Shown here: positions 1-8,875 of the stretch, one piece after another
Layout: every line of letters starts with the position of its first letter
Numbering within the stretch: the first letter of the stretch is position 1
NCBI GenBank assembly: GCA_003252145.1
Contig: QKDJ01000305.1
Span: 1 to 9,524, forward strand
DNA: 9,524 nt
Reading direction: 5' to 3'
Source: Azovibrio restrictus
GTDB taxonomy: Bacteria > Pseudomonadota > Gammaproteobacteria > Burkholderiales > Rhodocyclaceae
Position numbers and translations under genes: made by a program
The notes under the pieces: generated by a model
What the model saw: the letters and a program-made list of their open reading frames with translations, nothing else
What the model was told of the DNA's origin: nothing
Databases searched by the model: none

Positions 1-93
1 CGCCTCTCCGGCCTGGCTATTGGCCTGGCCCTATTGGCGGCCATTCTGCGCCGCCAGGGACTCCTGAGCCGCCCTGCTCGGTCCCAGGAGGAA
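1..93 (+). other. In-frame open segment upstream of the diguanylate cyclase, encoding a hydrophobic helix
   Basis: This stretch is in the same reading frame as the downstream cyclase and has no stop codon from base 1. It would encode a hydrophobic run (L-S-G-L-A-I-G-L-A-L-L-A-A-I-L) followed by a basic R-R-Q-G segment, which looks like a membrane helix ending in the cytoplasm. It may be an N-terminal extension of the cyclase, the tail of an upstream membrane protein fused in frame, or chance. A TTG at 34 is a possible start, but no good ribosome binding site precedes it. In frame 2 a TGA at 65-67 could instead end an upstream gene. The window edge prevents a decision. Confidence 0.35.
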
Positions 94-1944
94 ATGCCCT
101 TTGCCGACACAGCCAGATACCAGATTCCCCTGCGCAGCCTGCTGCTGGCTGTCATGCTGCTGCCCATTCCTCTTCTGATCGGCGTATCCGGTTGGCTGTC
201 CTTTGCAGCCTCAATTCAGGCAGCCGAGCAACTGGCCCAGCAGCAGCTCGATGAACTGGCGCTACAGATTCGCGACAAGACCTCCGGTTTTTTTGATGTG
301 CCCCGCCGGGTCGTTGCCTACAACGCCGCCCAGATTCGCCATGGACAGCTGGACATCGAACAGCCGGAGAAAATGCAGAGCAACTTCCTGCTCCAGCTTC
401 GTCAGCAACCCCTGCTCACTTTCCTGTCTGTCGGCACCATAGAAGGGGAATACTACGCGGCCAGCCGCCCCCCTTTGGGCACGGACAAAACCCTGCGCAT
501 TCTCCAATCCACCCGGAACCACCAGTTGCAAATGCGCCTTTATCGGGTGGATAACGCCAACCGCCCAACCAAGCTGTTTGCCGTAGGTAACCAGCATTTC
601 GATGCCCGAACCCGCCCCTGGTATCAGGCCACCAGGGCTGCGGACAGTCTGCGTTGGTATCCCGCCTATCGCTATGCCATCGATGATGCTCATGGGGCTT
701 ATAGCGCCATGGGCATGGGCATGGCCGCGCCCCTCTACAACGCCGATCAAAAATTTGTCGGCGTGCTGACAGCGGATGTGGCCCTCTCGCAATTGGGAAG
801 TTTCCTGAAACGTCAGGTGAGCAACCTGGACGGCACCGCCTTCATCACCGAAACGGATGGCAAACTGCTGGCCAGCTCCGGCGATGAACCGGTCTATCGA
901 CTGGAAGACAACAAGACCCTGCGTATTCTCGCGGGAGAAAGCGACAACCCCGTCATTCATGCCGCCGGGCAACTTATTCAGCAACGCCAGAGCAGTCAGG
1001 GTGTTGAATTCGTCAAGATTGCCGACAACCGTCATCTGGTTCATTGGCAAACCCTGCAGTTGCCCGATGGCCCCGCGCTCACCATTGCACTGACGCTACC
1101 GGACAGTCACTTTTCCGAACCCGCCGCCGAGGTCTTTCGCAATATTGCCTACCTGACACTAGGCTTCAGCATTCTCGGGATTGCCGCCGCCCTGTTTGCC
1201 GCCGACTGGCTGGCTCGCCCCCTGGATGCCTTGAGCCGTTGGGCCACCCAGCTCCGGAGTGGCGATTGGCAGGCTGCCCCACCTTCGGCCAAAAACCCCA
1301 TCGCAGAACTTTCCAGTTTGACCTACAGCCTGGGCACCATGGCGGATACGCTGAAACATAACACTGCAGAACTTGAAGCCCGGGTTGCCGAGCGCACCCA
1401 GGCCCTGGAAATAGCCAACCGCCAACTGGAAGCCCTTTCCTCCACCGACCCCCTGACAGGCATCGCAAACCGGCGCCACTTCGACCGTTGCGTTGCAGCC
1501 GAATGGTCTAGAGCCACCCGTAGTCAGCAGCCCATGGCCCTGATGATGCTCGATGTGGACTGGTTCAAGCCTTACAACGACCAGTATGGTCATCAGGCCG
1601 GCGACGAAGCCCTCCTGGCTGTGGCCCGGGTCCTTGAACAACACACCCGCCGACCGGGCGACCTGGCCGCCCGCTATGGTGGAGAAGAGTTCGTGATCAT
1701 CGCCGCCCATACGGATGAACTCAACGCCCAAAAACAGGCCGAACAAATCCGCGCAGCCGTCACCGCCCTGAACATCCCTCACGGGGGCTCTCCCCTGGAG
1801 ATCATCACGGTCAGTATTGGTATCGCCACCTGGCAACCTGGCGACAGGGCCGATGTGGAAAAACTTCTGGCTCTGGCAGACGATGCCCTCTACCGCGCCA
1901 AGGGCGAGGGACGCAACCGGGTAACGCAGGCTTCCGCTGCCTGA
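94..1944 (+). CDS. Membrane-bound diguanylate cyclase with periplasmic dCache sensor, HAMP and GGDEF domains
   Basis: Predicted to make cyclic di-GMP from two GTP at the inner membrane in response to a periplasmic ligand. With the ATG at 94 it has 616 residues: a short cytoplasmic start, TM1 at about 16-37, a dCache region to about 345, TM2 at about 350-371, a HAMP-like linker, a coiled coil at about 425-450, and GGDEF from D452 (D-P-L-T-G). The active-site motif G-G-E-E-F is intact at 529-533. The inhibitory I-site R-P-G-D lies at 520-523, exactly five residues upstream, so product inhibition is expected. The metal-binding D-V-D-x-F-K motif is also present. The sensor carries R174-x-W176-Y177, Y192 and D228, close to the amino-acid-binding dCache motif, with F169 where Tyr is usual. 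The start is uncertain: AGGAGG at 86-91 sits only 2 bases before the ATG, and the frame is open to base 1. The ATG is preferred because a short tail before TM1 is typical of the family. mobA follows after 34 bases. Confidence 0.88.
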   Translation: MPFADTARYQIPLRSLLLAVMLLPIPLLIGVSGWLSFAASIQAAEQLAQQQLDELALQIRDKTSGFFDVPRRVVAYNAAQIRHGQLDIEQPEKMQSNFLLQLRQQPLLTFLSVGTIEGEYYAASRPPLGTDKTLRILQSTRNHQLQMRLYRVDNANRPTKLFAVGNQHFDARTRPWYQATRAADSLRWYPAYRYAIDDAHGAYSAMGMGMAAPLYNADQKFVGVLTADVALSQLGSFLKRQVSNLDGTAFITETDGKLLASSGDEPVYRLEDNKTLRILAGESDNPVIHAAGQLIQQRQSSQGVEFVKIADNRHLVHWQTLQLPDGPALTIALTLPDSHFSEPAAEVFRNIAYLTLGFSILGIAAALFAADWLARPLDALSRWATQLRSGDWQAAPPSAKNPIAELSSLTYSLGTMADTLKHNTAELEARVAERTQALEIANRQLEALSSTDPLTGIANRRHFDRCVAAEWSRATRSQQPMALMMLDVDWFKPYNDQYGHQAGDEALLAVARVLEQHTRRPGDLAARYGGEEFVIIAAHTDELNAQKQAEQIRAAVTALNIPHGGSPLEIITVSIGIATWQPGDRADVEKLLALADDALYRAKGEGRNRVTQASAA

Positions 1945-1951
1945 AGCCTGT
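1926..1951 (+). repeat. Inverted repeat (8-bp perfect stem) spanning the cyclase stop codon
   Basis: CAGGCTTC at 1927-1934 is the exact reverse complement of GAAGCCTG at 1943-1950, with an 8-base loop; a G-U pair can extend the stem by one. The cyclase stop codon TGA (1942-1944) lies at the edge of the second arm. No run of T follows, so it is not a standard Rho-independent terminator. It could still be a pausing, processing or RNA-protecting hairpin between the cyclase and mobA, or chance. Confidence 0.45.
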
Positions 1952-1978
1952 CTCCCACCTCACGCAGAATCGATCACC

Positions 1979-2590
1979 ATGAATGAGCAAGCAATCACCG
2001 GCATCATCCTGGCAGGAGGCCAGGGCAGCCGCATGGGCGGTGTGGACAAGGGATTACAGGCATTAGAAGGCAAGCCCTTGATTGCCTGGGTGGCCGAACG
2101 ACTGCAGCCCCAGGTGGACAAGCTGCTTATCAGTGCCAATCGCAATCTGGCAGCCTATCAGGATTGGGCCGCACACTGGGGGGCCCGGGTGATTCAGGAT
2201 CAGGAAGCGGGCTTCCGAGGTCCGCTCGCCGGACTGGAGGCGGGCCTGCTCCAGGCAGACACTCCCTGGGTGCTTACCGTACCCTGTGACAGTCCGAACT
2301 TTCCTCTGGATCTGGTGACTCGACTCCACACCGCGGCCTTAGAAACTGGAGCCCCGGCCGTTCATGTACGCAGCGCAGGGAGGGATCAGCCCACTTTCTG
2401 CCTGTACCGACGGGAGCTGGCTCCAGCGCTTAGCGACTATCTAAACCGGGGGGAACGACGCCTCATGGGCTGGCTGGAATCCATCCAGGCCAGCAGCCTG
2501 GATTTCCCTGACGGGAACGCCTTCATCAATCTGAATACCCTGGAAGATCTGGCCAAGACCGGGGTCTGCAAGACAGAAAGCCCTACCTAG
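1979..2590 (+). CDS. mobA: Molybdenum cofactor guanylyltransferase MobA
   Basis: Transfers GMP from GTP to Mo-molybdopterin in the cytoplasm. The guanylated cofactor is used by DMSO-reductase-family enzymes such as nitrate reductases and formate dehydrogenases. The 203-residue product is close to the usual family length of about 190-210. The nucleotide-binding loop is complete near the start (L11-A-G-G-x-G-S-R-M-G-G, with K24 shortly after), and V101-P-C-D104-S-P carries the expected metal-binding Asp. Further along, G-R-D-Q-P-T-F and an R-R-L-M-x-W-L motif are also typical of MobA. The ATG at 1979 places the loop at the expected distance from the N-terminus, but no clear Shine-Dalgarno sequence precedes it. 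Translation may depend on the upstream cyclase gene 34 bases away. The gene converges on the histidine kinase with only 14 bases between stop codons and no visible terminator. No molybdoenzyme gene is in the window. Confidence 0.95.
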   Translation: MNEQAITGIILAGGQGSRMGGVDKGLQALEGKPLIAWVAERLQPQVDKLLISANRNLAAYQDWAAHWGARVIQDQEAGFRGPLAGLEAGLLQADTPWVLTVPCDSPNFPLDLVTRLHTAALETGAPAVHVRSAGRDQPTFCLYRRELAPALSDYLNRGERRLMGWLESIQASSLDFPDGNAFINLNTLEDLAKTGVCKTESPT

Positions 2591-2604
2591 CCCCTATCTG
2601 GTGG

Positions 2605-5226
2605 CTACCGGAGCGGCTGACCGGAGAACTGGGCCCGCATCAATTCGAGCAGGCGCCGGGGCTCGATGGGCTTGTGCAGCACCGGCCAATCGGCTCTGGA
2701 AAACACATCGAGCTGCTCCCGGGAGGTGTCTCCGGTCACGATCAGCCCCCGAATGGGGTGCCCGGCGCCTTCCTGGATGGCATTGAGCAACTGGATGCCA
2801 TTCAGTTTTCCGGGCATACGGAAATCTGTCACGTAAAAATCTGCCCGGCCAATATCGGGGTCAGCCATGGCCTCATCCCCACTACTGAAATGACGCAGAC
2901 TCACCCCATGGCTGCCCAGCCAGGTTTCCAGGGCGGCGGCCACCAGGGGGTCATCTTCCACCAAAATGCAGCGGCAACCTTCCAGCACACTGAAATCCTG
3001 ACCGCCTCGGGACTCGGCAGGCAAAGCCTGGGTCAGGGCCAGATGGCAAGCCTGCTTCATGGGAATGGTGATTTCGAAAACCGTACCCCGCCCATAACGG
3101 GATTTGCAATCCAGACGGTAGCCCAGCAGATCCGCCATACGGCGCACGATGGACAACCCTAACCCTAGCCCCTTACCCCGGTCCCGCTGGGGGTTATCCA
3201 CCTGATAGAACTCTTCGTAGATGCGGGGGAGTTCACCTTCCTTGATGCCAATGCCCGTATCCCAGACCTGGATCATCAGGCTGTTTTTCCGCATACGGGT
3301 GCCAATCAGCACCCCGCCCCATTCGGTGTAGCGAATGGCGTTCCCCACCAGGTTACGAAGCAAGCCCATGAGCAAGCCCGGATCGGTCTCGAAGATCAGG
3401 GGCCGAGTGGGAAAGGACAGTTTGAAACGCAGGCCTTTTTCCAGGGCGAGAGAAGCGAATTCACTTTCGATACGCTGGAAGATTTCGTAAATCTCCACCG
3501 GAACCAGCTGGGGCTTCACTGCGCCCGCATCGAGCTTGGAAATATCCAGCAGGGCATCCAACAGCTCCCCCAAGGCCCGGGTGGCAAGTCCCAGGTTGCG
3601 GGCGATTTTTTGCTGATCCGCATCCAGACGGGTGCGCTCCAAGGCGGAAATGAACAGGTTGCTGGCCTGCAAGGGTTGGCGCAAGTCATGACTGGCAGCC
3701 GCCAGGAATCGGGACTTAGCCACATTGGCAGCCTCAGCAGCCTGTTTGGCAGAGATCAGGTCCGCCTCGGCCCGGCGACGCTCGGTGACGTCCGTGAGCG
3801 TGCCCGCCATCATCAAGGCTCGGCCTCGCTCATCCCGCTCCACCACGCGCCCCTGGGTCAGCAACCAACGCCAGGCTCCGCCGCGGGTTCGTGCCCGGAA
3901 CTCCATACGGTGGAAAGGATTACGCCCTTTCAGGTGGCGCCTGACCGAAAGCCGCAAGCGCGGCAGGTCCTCTGGATGCACCAAATCCCGCGCCCGCCCG
4001 CGCCCTAAGGGAGACTCTCCGGGCCTATAGCCCAGCAGGGCATCAAACCGGGGGCTGGCCGCAAACAGGCGCTTGCGGATATTCCACTCCCAGAAGCCCT
4101 GATCCGAGCCATCCAGAATGCGCCGGTAACGGGCATCCCCCAGTTGCATGACGGCACTCATGCGCCGACGTCGCTCCACCGCGACCAGCAGCATTAGCAA
4201 CAACAGGATACCGGCCGCTTCCACCTGCATGTAACCCAGGGCGTGCCAGCCCACTTCCCGGGTATCCAAGACCATCAACACCTGCCAAGGGGCCTCCTGC
4301 AAGGGCCTGCCGCAAATGCGCCACCGCCCTTCCGTGCGACACCCTCCTGCACTTAGACTGGTGCGAATCTCTCCCAGCTTGGGCTCCTCCACTTGAGGCA
4401 AAAGCTGCCCCAGGGTCTGAACCTCTTGATTGGAGAGTTCCATGGAGGCCGCTAGGACCTGCCCCTGTTGATTCACCAGATAGAGCCCACCACCTCCCTC
4501 GCGCTGCAAATGACGCTGCAAGGTCACCAGAGTGAAATCCAGGGCGACGATGGCTCGAAATTCGCCCAAAGCATCGTACACAGGAGCAACCAGGGAGGTC
4601 ATCAAACCCATGCCGGCCTGATCAAGATAAGCCTCGTGCCAACGCAGCAGGCGCCGGGAATTATGGCGACCATCCATTGCCGCAAAGATGGGATGGGTCA
4701 GGAACTCCTCGCTCCAGGCCACCCCCTTATCAAGGGGTGGAGCTGGGTAGAGCAGAGTAAACGCCCGTGCGGAGGTGTAATAGACCCAGGCAGCTTCCGG
4801 CACACTCCCTTTGATTTCCGCCATCAGTCCCAGTAATTCCTGGGCGCTCAGCATTTCGGTCTGCCGAGCAGACTCCAGCGGACGCTCTTCTCCACGACCT
4901 AACAACAAAGCCTTGCCAGGTTTTTGGGGAATATCCAGGGGTAAAGCGAAGTTTCGATCCACTTCGGCGGGCAACAGCCCTGCCTCGGACTGCGCCGCAG
5001 GAGGAAATTGCAGGGCACGCTCGGCCACCGTACGCAGAATACGCACGCTGGTTACGGCGCTATGGGTGATGGCATCCATATCAGCCACCAGGGTTTGCAG
5101 ACGCTGCTCCCGGGCAGCCAGTTGCTGAGCCACCCGGTCTGTCCATATCTGATAGAAGCCGAAAGTGGCCAGCAACAGCATGAAGCCGCTGAGCAGCAGG
5201 CCCCCTAGGCGGCGCACGGGCACCAT
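2605..5226 (-). CDS. Hybrid sensor histidine kinase (dCache-PAS-HisKA-HATPase-receiver)
   Basis: A membrane sensor kinase that autophosphorylates on His and can pass the phosphate to its own receiver. The ATG at 5226 gives 873 residues: TM1 at about 7-27, a periplasmic dCache-like region to about 330, TM2 at about 331-352 followed by E-R-R-R-R, a PAS domain at about 365-485, HisKA with H513 in S-H-D-L-R-Q-P-L-Q, and HATPase with N629, D656-T-G-I-G-I and G684-K-G-L-G-L-G-L. The C-terminal receiver has E757-D-D, phosphoacceptor D801 (V-T-D-F-R-M-P) and K852, so every key residue is present. The H-D-L-R-Q-P-L-Q box is a variant seen in many proteobacterial hybrid kinases. Two cysteines, C296 and C305, lie in the periplasmic part. 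AGGAGGT at 5242-5236 serves either the ATG or the GTG just before it (5229); ATG is preferred. No partner regulator or output domain is nearby. The gene lies downstream of a hemerythrin gene on the same strand but appears to have its own promoter. The ligand is unknown. Confidence 0.92.
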   Translation of the reverse strand: MVPVRRLGGLLLSGFMLLLATFGFYQIWTDRVAQQLAAREQRLQTLVADMDAITHSAVTSVRILRTVAERALQFPPAAQSEAGLLPAEVDRNFALPLDIPQKPGKALLLGRGEERPLESARQTEMLSAQELLGLMAEIKGSVPEAAWVYYTSARAFTLLYPAPPLDKGVAWSEEFLTHPIFAAMDGRHNSRRLLRWHEAYLDQAGMGLMTSLVAPVYDALGEFRAIVALDFTLVTLQRHLQREGGGGLYLVNQQGQVLAASMELSNQEVQTLGQLLPQVEEPKLGEIRTSLSAGGCRTEGRWRICGRPLQEAPWQVLMVLDTREVGWHALGYMQVEAAGILLLLMLLVAVERRRRMSAVMQLGDARYRRILDGSDQGFWEWNIRKRLFAASPRFDALLGYRPGESPLGRGRARDLVHPEDLPRLRLSVRRHLKGRNPFHRMEFRARTRGGAWRWLLTQGRVVERDERGRALMMAGTLTDVTERRRAEADLISAKQAAEAANVAKSRFLAAASHDLRQPLQASNLFISALERTRLDADQQKIARNLGLATRALGELLDALLDISKLDAGAVKPQLVPVEIYEIFQRIESEFASLALEKGLRFKLSFPTRPLIFETDPGLLMGLLRNLVGNAIRYTEWGGVLIGTRMRKNSLMIQVWDTGIGIKEGELPRIYEEFYQVDNPQRDRGKGLGLGLSIVRRMADLLGYRLDCKSRYGRGTVFEITIPMKQACHLALTQALPAESRGGQDFSVLEGCRCILVEDDPLVAAALETWLGSHGVSLRHFSSGDEAMADPDIGRADFYVTDFRMPGKLNGIQLLNAIQEGAGHPIRGLIVTGDTSREQLDVFSRADWPVLHKPIEPRRLLELMRAQFSGQPLR

Positions 5227-5281
5227 CACCCTTGCACCTCCTGTAGCACGGTCACCAGCCTCTGAACCCTACCCACCCAGC

Positions 5282-5308
5282 ATCCCTTTCGCTTTTAGAG
5301 AAAGGGAT
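5282..5308 (-). repeat. Perfect 9-bp inverted repeat, candidate operator or leader hairpin of the hybrid kinase gene
   Basis: ATCCCTTTC at 5282-5290 is the exact reverse complement of GAAAGGGAT at 5300-5308, separated by 9 bases. It lies 56 bases upstream of the kinase ATG and overlaps the -10/start region of the candidate kinase promoter. No T-run follows on either strand, which argues against an intrinsic terminator. The geometry fits a dimeric repressor site or a hairpin at the 5' end of the transcript. The binding protein, if any, is unknown. Confidence 0.5.
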
Positions 5309-5336
5309 TGTCCGGACTATTCCCTTGTACTGTCAA
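5307..5336 (-). promoter_or_regulatory. Candidate sigma-70 promoter for the hybrid kinase gene
   Basis: On the minus strand a perfect -35 TTGACA (5336-5331) is followed after 18 bases by GACAAT (5312-5307), which matches 4 of 6 bases of TATAAT. Transcription would start at about 5300, inside the inverted repeat, giving a leader of roughly 75 bases before the ATG at 5226. The promoter lies 32 bases downstream of the hemerythrin stop codon. This suggests the kinase can be expressed independently of hemerythrin. Confidence 0.45.
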
Positions 5337-5367
5337 ACCCGGAAAAATACTTATCTAACAAGAACAC

Positions 5368-5769
5368 TCACGCCATCACTGCTGCCGGTACATAACCCAC
5401 GTGACGCATGTGGGCCGCCAGGGCTGCATCCATGGTGGCCGCGTGATTATCAAACCAGGCTGGCATCTCGCCGGCCACCACGCGCCCCAGGCCCGGATTA
5501 CCCTTTTCCGCCATTTTCAGCACACTGCCCAGAGAGGCCAAAACCCGCTGATGCTCGCCGATGTGGCAATGAATCGGAGGAAAGCCGCTTTCCTCCATCC
5601 AGTGGTTCTCCTGGGCAAAGTGAGCTTCCGAATGGGTAATCAGGGCCTTGAGGGCGGCTACCGCCTCCTCGTTGCTCGCCCCGGCCAGGGCATTGACCAG
5701 TTCAATGAATTCCTTGTGGGTTTCGTCCATGGGATCGTGACCCAGGGTATATTTATCCTGCCATTCCAT
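5368..5769 (-). CDS. Bacteriohemerythrin, single-domain diiron O2-binding protein
   Basis: A cytoplasmic four-helix protein of 133 residues, the usual size for stand-alone bacterial hemerythrins. It is expected to bind O2 reversibly at a diiron site, for storage, delivery or sensing. The full ligand set is visible: H18 in D-E-T-H, H50 and E54 (H-x-x-x-E), H69 and H73 (H-x-x-x-H), and H109 and D114 (H-x-x-x-x-D). Extra histidines occur at 11, 46, 56 and 67. There is no signal peptide or fused signalling domain. The start is supported by a very strong ribosome binding site 5 bases upstream. A hybrid kinase gene follows on the same strand after 138 bases, and rplU is divergent upstream. A possible FNR/CRP-type box lies 63 bases before the start codon. 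Family assignment is firm; the physiological role is inferred. Confidence 0.95.
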   Translation of the reverse strand: MEWQDKYTLGHDPMDETHKEFIELVNALAGASNEEAVAALKALITHSEAHFAQENHWMEESGFPPIHCHIGEHQRVLASLGSVLKMAEKGNPGLGRVVAGEMPAWFDNHAATMDAALAAHMRHVGYVPAAVMA

Positions 5770-5774
5770 CTTGC

Positions 5775-5783
5775 ATCACCTCC
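5775..5783 (-). promoter_or_regulatory. Strong ribosome binding site of the hemerythrin gene
   Basis: GGAGGTGAT on the minus strand is a nine-base match to the complement of the 16S rRNA 3' end, followed by 5 bases and the ATG at 5769. It fixes the hemerythrin start and predicts efficient translation. It is clearly stronger than the sites before mobA or the final flavoprotein gene. Confidence 0.8.
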
Positions 5784-5831
5784 GGTAAATCAGCATGGGG
5801 CCAAGTGTTTCACGGGGGCCCGGGCGTAACT

Positions 5832-5845
5832 TTGATATGCCGCAA
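5832..5845 (-). promoter_or_regulatory. Possible FNR/CRP-family binding site upstream of hemerythrin
   Basis: On the plus strand the sequence reads TTGAT-ATGC-CGCAA: one perfect FNR half-site and one matching 3 of 5, or 8 of 10 specified bases of TTGAT-N4-ATCAA. The TTG...CAA core is kept. The centre is about 70 bases upstream of the hemerythrin ATG, so a start near 5797 would place the box at about -41.5, the class II activator position. The -10 this predicts (AACACT, near 5805) is a weak match, as expected only if an activator is needed. It lies about 122 bases upstream of the rplU start, too far for typical control of that promoter. A chance match is possible. Confidence 0.3.
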
Positions 5846-5926
5846 ATTTCTCGGATACGACCCCGAAAGGCCACGCTTCTCCGGAAAGAGCGACGGCCTC
5901 CAAGCCAAAAGTGCCACCCCAAGCCT

Positions 5927-5954
5927 TTGACAAGCAAGCGTAAACCCGTATAAT
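5927..5954 (+). promoter_or_regulatory. Consensus sigma-70 promoter of rplU-rpmA
   Basis: A perfect -35 TTGACA (5927-5932) and a perfect -10 TATAAT (5949-5954) are separated by 16 bases. Transcription should start at about 5961, giving a leader of roughly 30 bases before the rplU ATG at 5992. Both hexamers match the consensus exactly, as expected for a constitutive, growth-linked ribosomal protein operon. Confidence 0.9.
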
Positions 5955-5991
5955 CGCGGGTCCTTTTATGCAGTTCCTTTGGAGTACCAAC

Positions 5992-6303
5992 ATGTACGCG
6001 GTCGTAAAAACCGGTGGCAAGCAGTATCGTGTGAGCGCCGGCCAAAAACTTAAAGTAGAACAGATACCGGCAGACGTTGGCGCAGAAATCACCCTCGATC
6101 AAGTCCTCATGGTAGGCGAAGGCGAGAGCGTGAAGGTCGGCGCCCCCCTGGTTGCCGGGGCAGCCGTCAAGTGCACCGTGGTGTCCCACGGTCGTCACGA
6201 CAAGATCAAGATTTTCAAGATGCGCCGCCGCAAGCACTACCAGAAGCATCAGGGGCATCGTCAGAACTACACCGAACTGCGCATCGACAGCATCGCTGCC
6301 TGA
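5992..6303 (+). CDS. rplU: Large-subunit ribosomal protein bL21
   Basis: A 50S subunit protein that binds 23S rRNA. The product starts [12 protein letters not shown] and has 103 residues, the standard bL21 length. A basic region rich in R, K and H (K-M-R-R-R-K-H-Y) follows in the second half, as in the family. The start at 5992 has GGAG at 5981-5984, seven bases upstream. The in-frame ATG at 5968 would add eight residues, lacks a ribosome binding site and lies only a few bases after the predicted transcription start, so it is not used here. rpmA follows after 22 bases in the conserved L21-L27 pair, driven by the consensus promoter just upstream. Confidence 0.98.
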   Translation: MYAVVKTGGKQYRVSAGQKLKVEQIPADVGAEITLDQVLMVGEGESVKVGAPLVAGAAVKCTVVSHGRHDKIKIFKMRRRKHYQKHQGHRQNYTELRIDSIAA

Positions 6304-6325
6304 TCGGGATTGAAGGAGTAAAGAC

Positions 6326-6589
6326 ATGGCACACAAAAAAGCTGGTGGTAGTTCCCGTAACGGCCGCGAATCAGAAGCAAAACGCCTGGGCGTAAAGCGC
6401 TACGGCGGTCAATTCGTCCTGGCTGGCAACATCATCGTGCGTCAGCGCGGCACCGAGTTCCACCCCGGTGAAGGCGTGGGCGTGGGCAAGGACCACACCC
6501 TGTTCGCCAAGACCGATGGCACCGTGCAGTTCGCCATCAAGGGTCCCAAGAACCGTCGTACGGTCAGCATCGTTCCCGTCGCCGAATAA
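6326..6589 (+). CDS. rpmA: Large-subunit ribosomal protein bL27
   Basis: A 50S protein whose N-terminal tail reaches the peptidyl transferase centre. The 87-residue product is near the usual 85. It begins directly with [14 protein letters not shown], so it lacks the cleavable N-terminal extension found in Firmicutes. The conserved R-G-T-x-F-H-P-G and D-H-T-L-F-A motifs are present. AAGGAG at 6313-6318 lies 7 bases before the ATG. It is co-transcribed with rplU and followed by a strong terminator. Confidence 0.98.
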   Translation: MAHKKAGGSSRNGRESEAKRLGVKRYGGQFVLAGNIIVRQRGTEFHPGEGVGVGKDHTLFAKTDGTVQFAIKGPKNRRTVSIVPVAE

Positions 6590-6607
6590 TCGGCCCCCGG
6601 GATGTCG

Positions 6608-6636
6608 AAAGCCCTATCCCCGGATAGGGCTTTTTT
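6608..6636 (+). terminator. Rho-independent terminator after rpmA
   Basis: GCCCTATCC (6611-6619) pairs perfectly with GGATAGGGC (6622-6630). With the innermost pair opened, this gives an 8-bp stem and a four-base loop. Three A's before the stem can pair with the first T's after it, and six T's (6631-6636) follow. It ends the rplU-rpmA transcript 18 bases before the obgE start codon, so obgE must rely on read-through or a promoter I cannot identify. Confidence 0.93.
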
Positions 6637-6645
6637 AGTTTGTAG

Positions 6646-8867
<2,222 letters not shown>

Positions 8868-8875
8868 GCCTGCCC

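Noticed and set aside
262..1050. 262-codon open frame on the minus strand opposite the diguanylate cyclase
   Set aside because: It is entirely antisense to the dCache region, which has strong family motifs, and no domain is recognisable in its product. The same applies to the minus-strand frame at 1159-1836.
5342..5362. Possible terminator after hemerythrin on the minus strand (short stem then TATTTTT)
   Set aside because: The stem is only about four pairs including a G-U and is A/T-rich, too weak to call.
5401..5829. Plus-strand open frame opposite the hemerythrin gene
   Set aside because: The minus strand encodes a complete hemerythrin with every iron ligand and a strong ribosome binding site; the plus-strand product shows no family features.
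5900..5916. Sigma-54-like TGGCAC on the minus strand upstream of hemerythrin
   Set aside because: The -24 GG is present, but no GC occurs at the required spacing; the next GC is two bases too close.
5968..5991. Upstream in-frame ATG for rplU
   Set aside because: It has no ribosome binding site, lies only a few bases after the predicted transcription start, and adds eight residues not found in bL21.
5776..6336. Minus-strand open frame across the rplU region
   Set aside because: It is antisense to rplU and its promoter, and is explained as a shadow of the L21 coding sequence.
6585..6590. AATAAT at the rpmA stop as a -10 for obgE
   Set aside because: No acceptable -35 lies 16-18 bases upstream, and transcription from it would still run into the terminator at 6608-6636.
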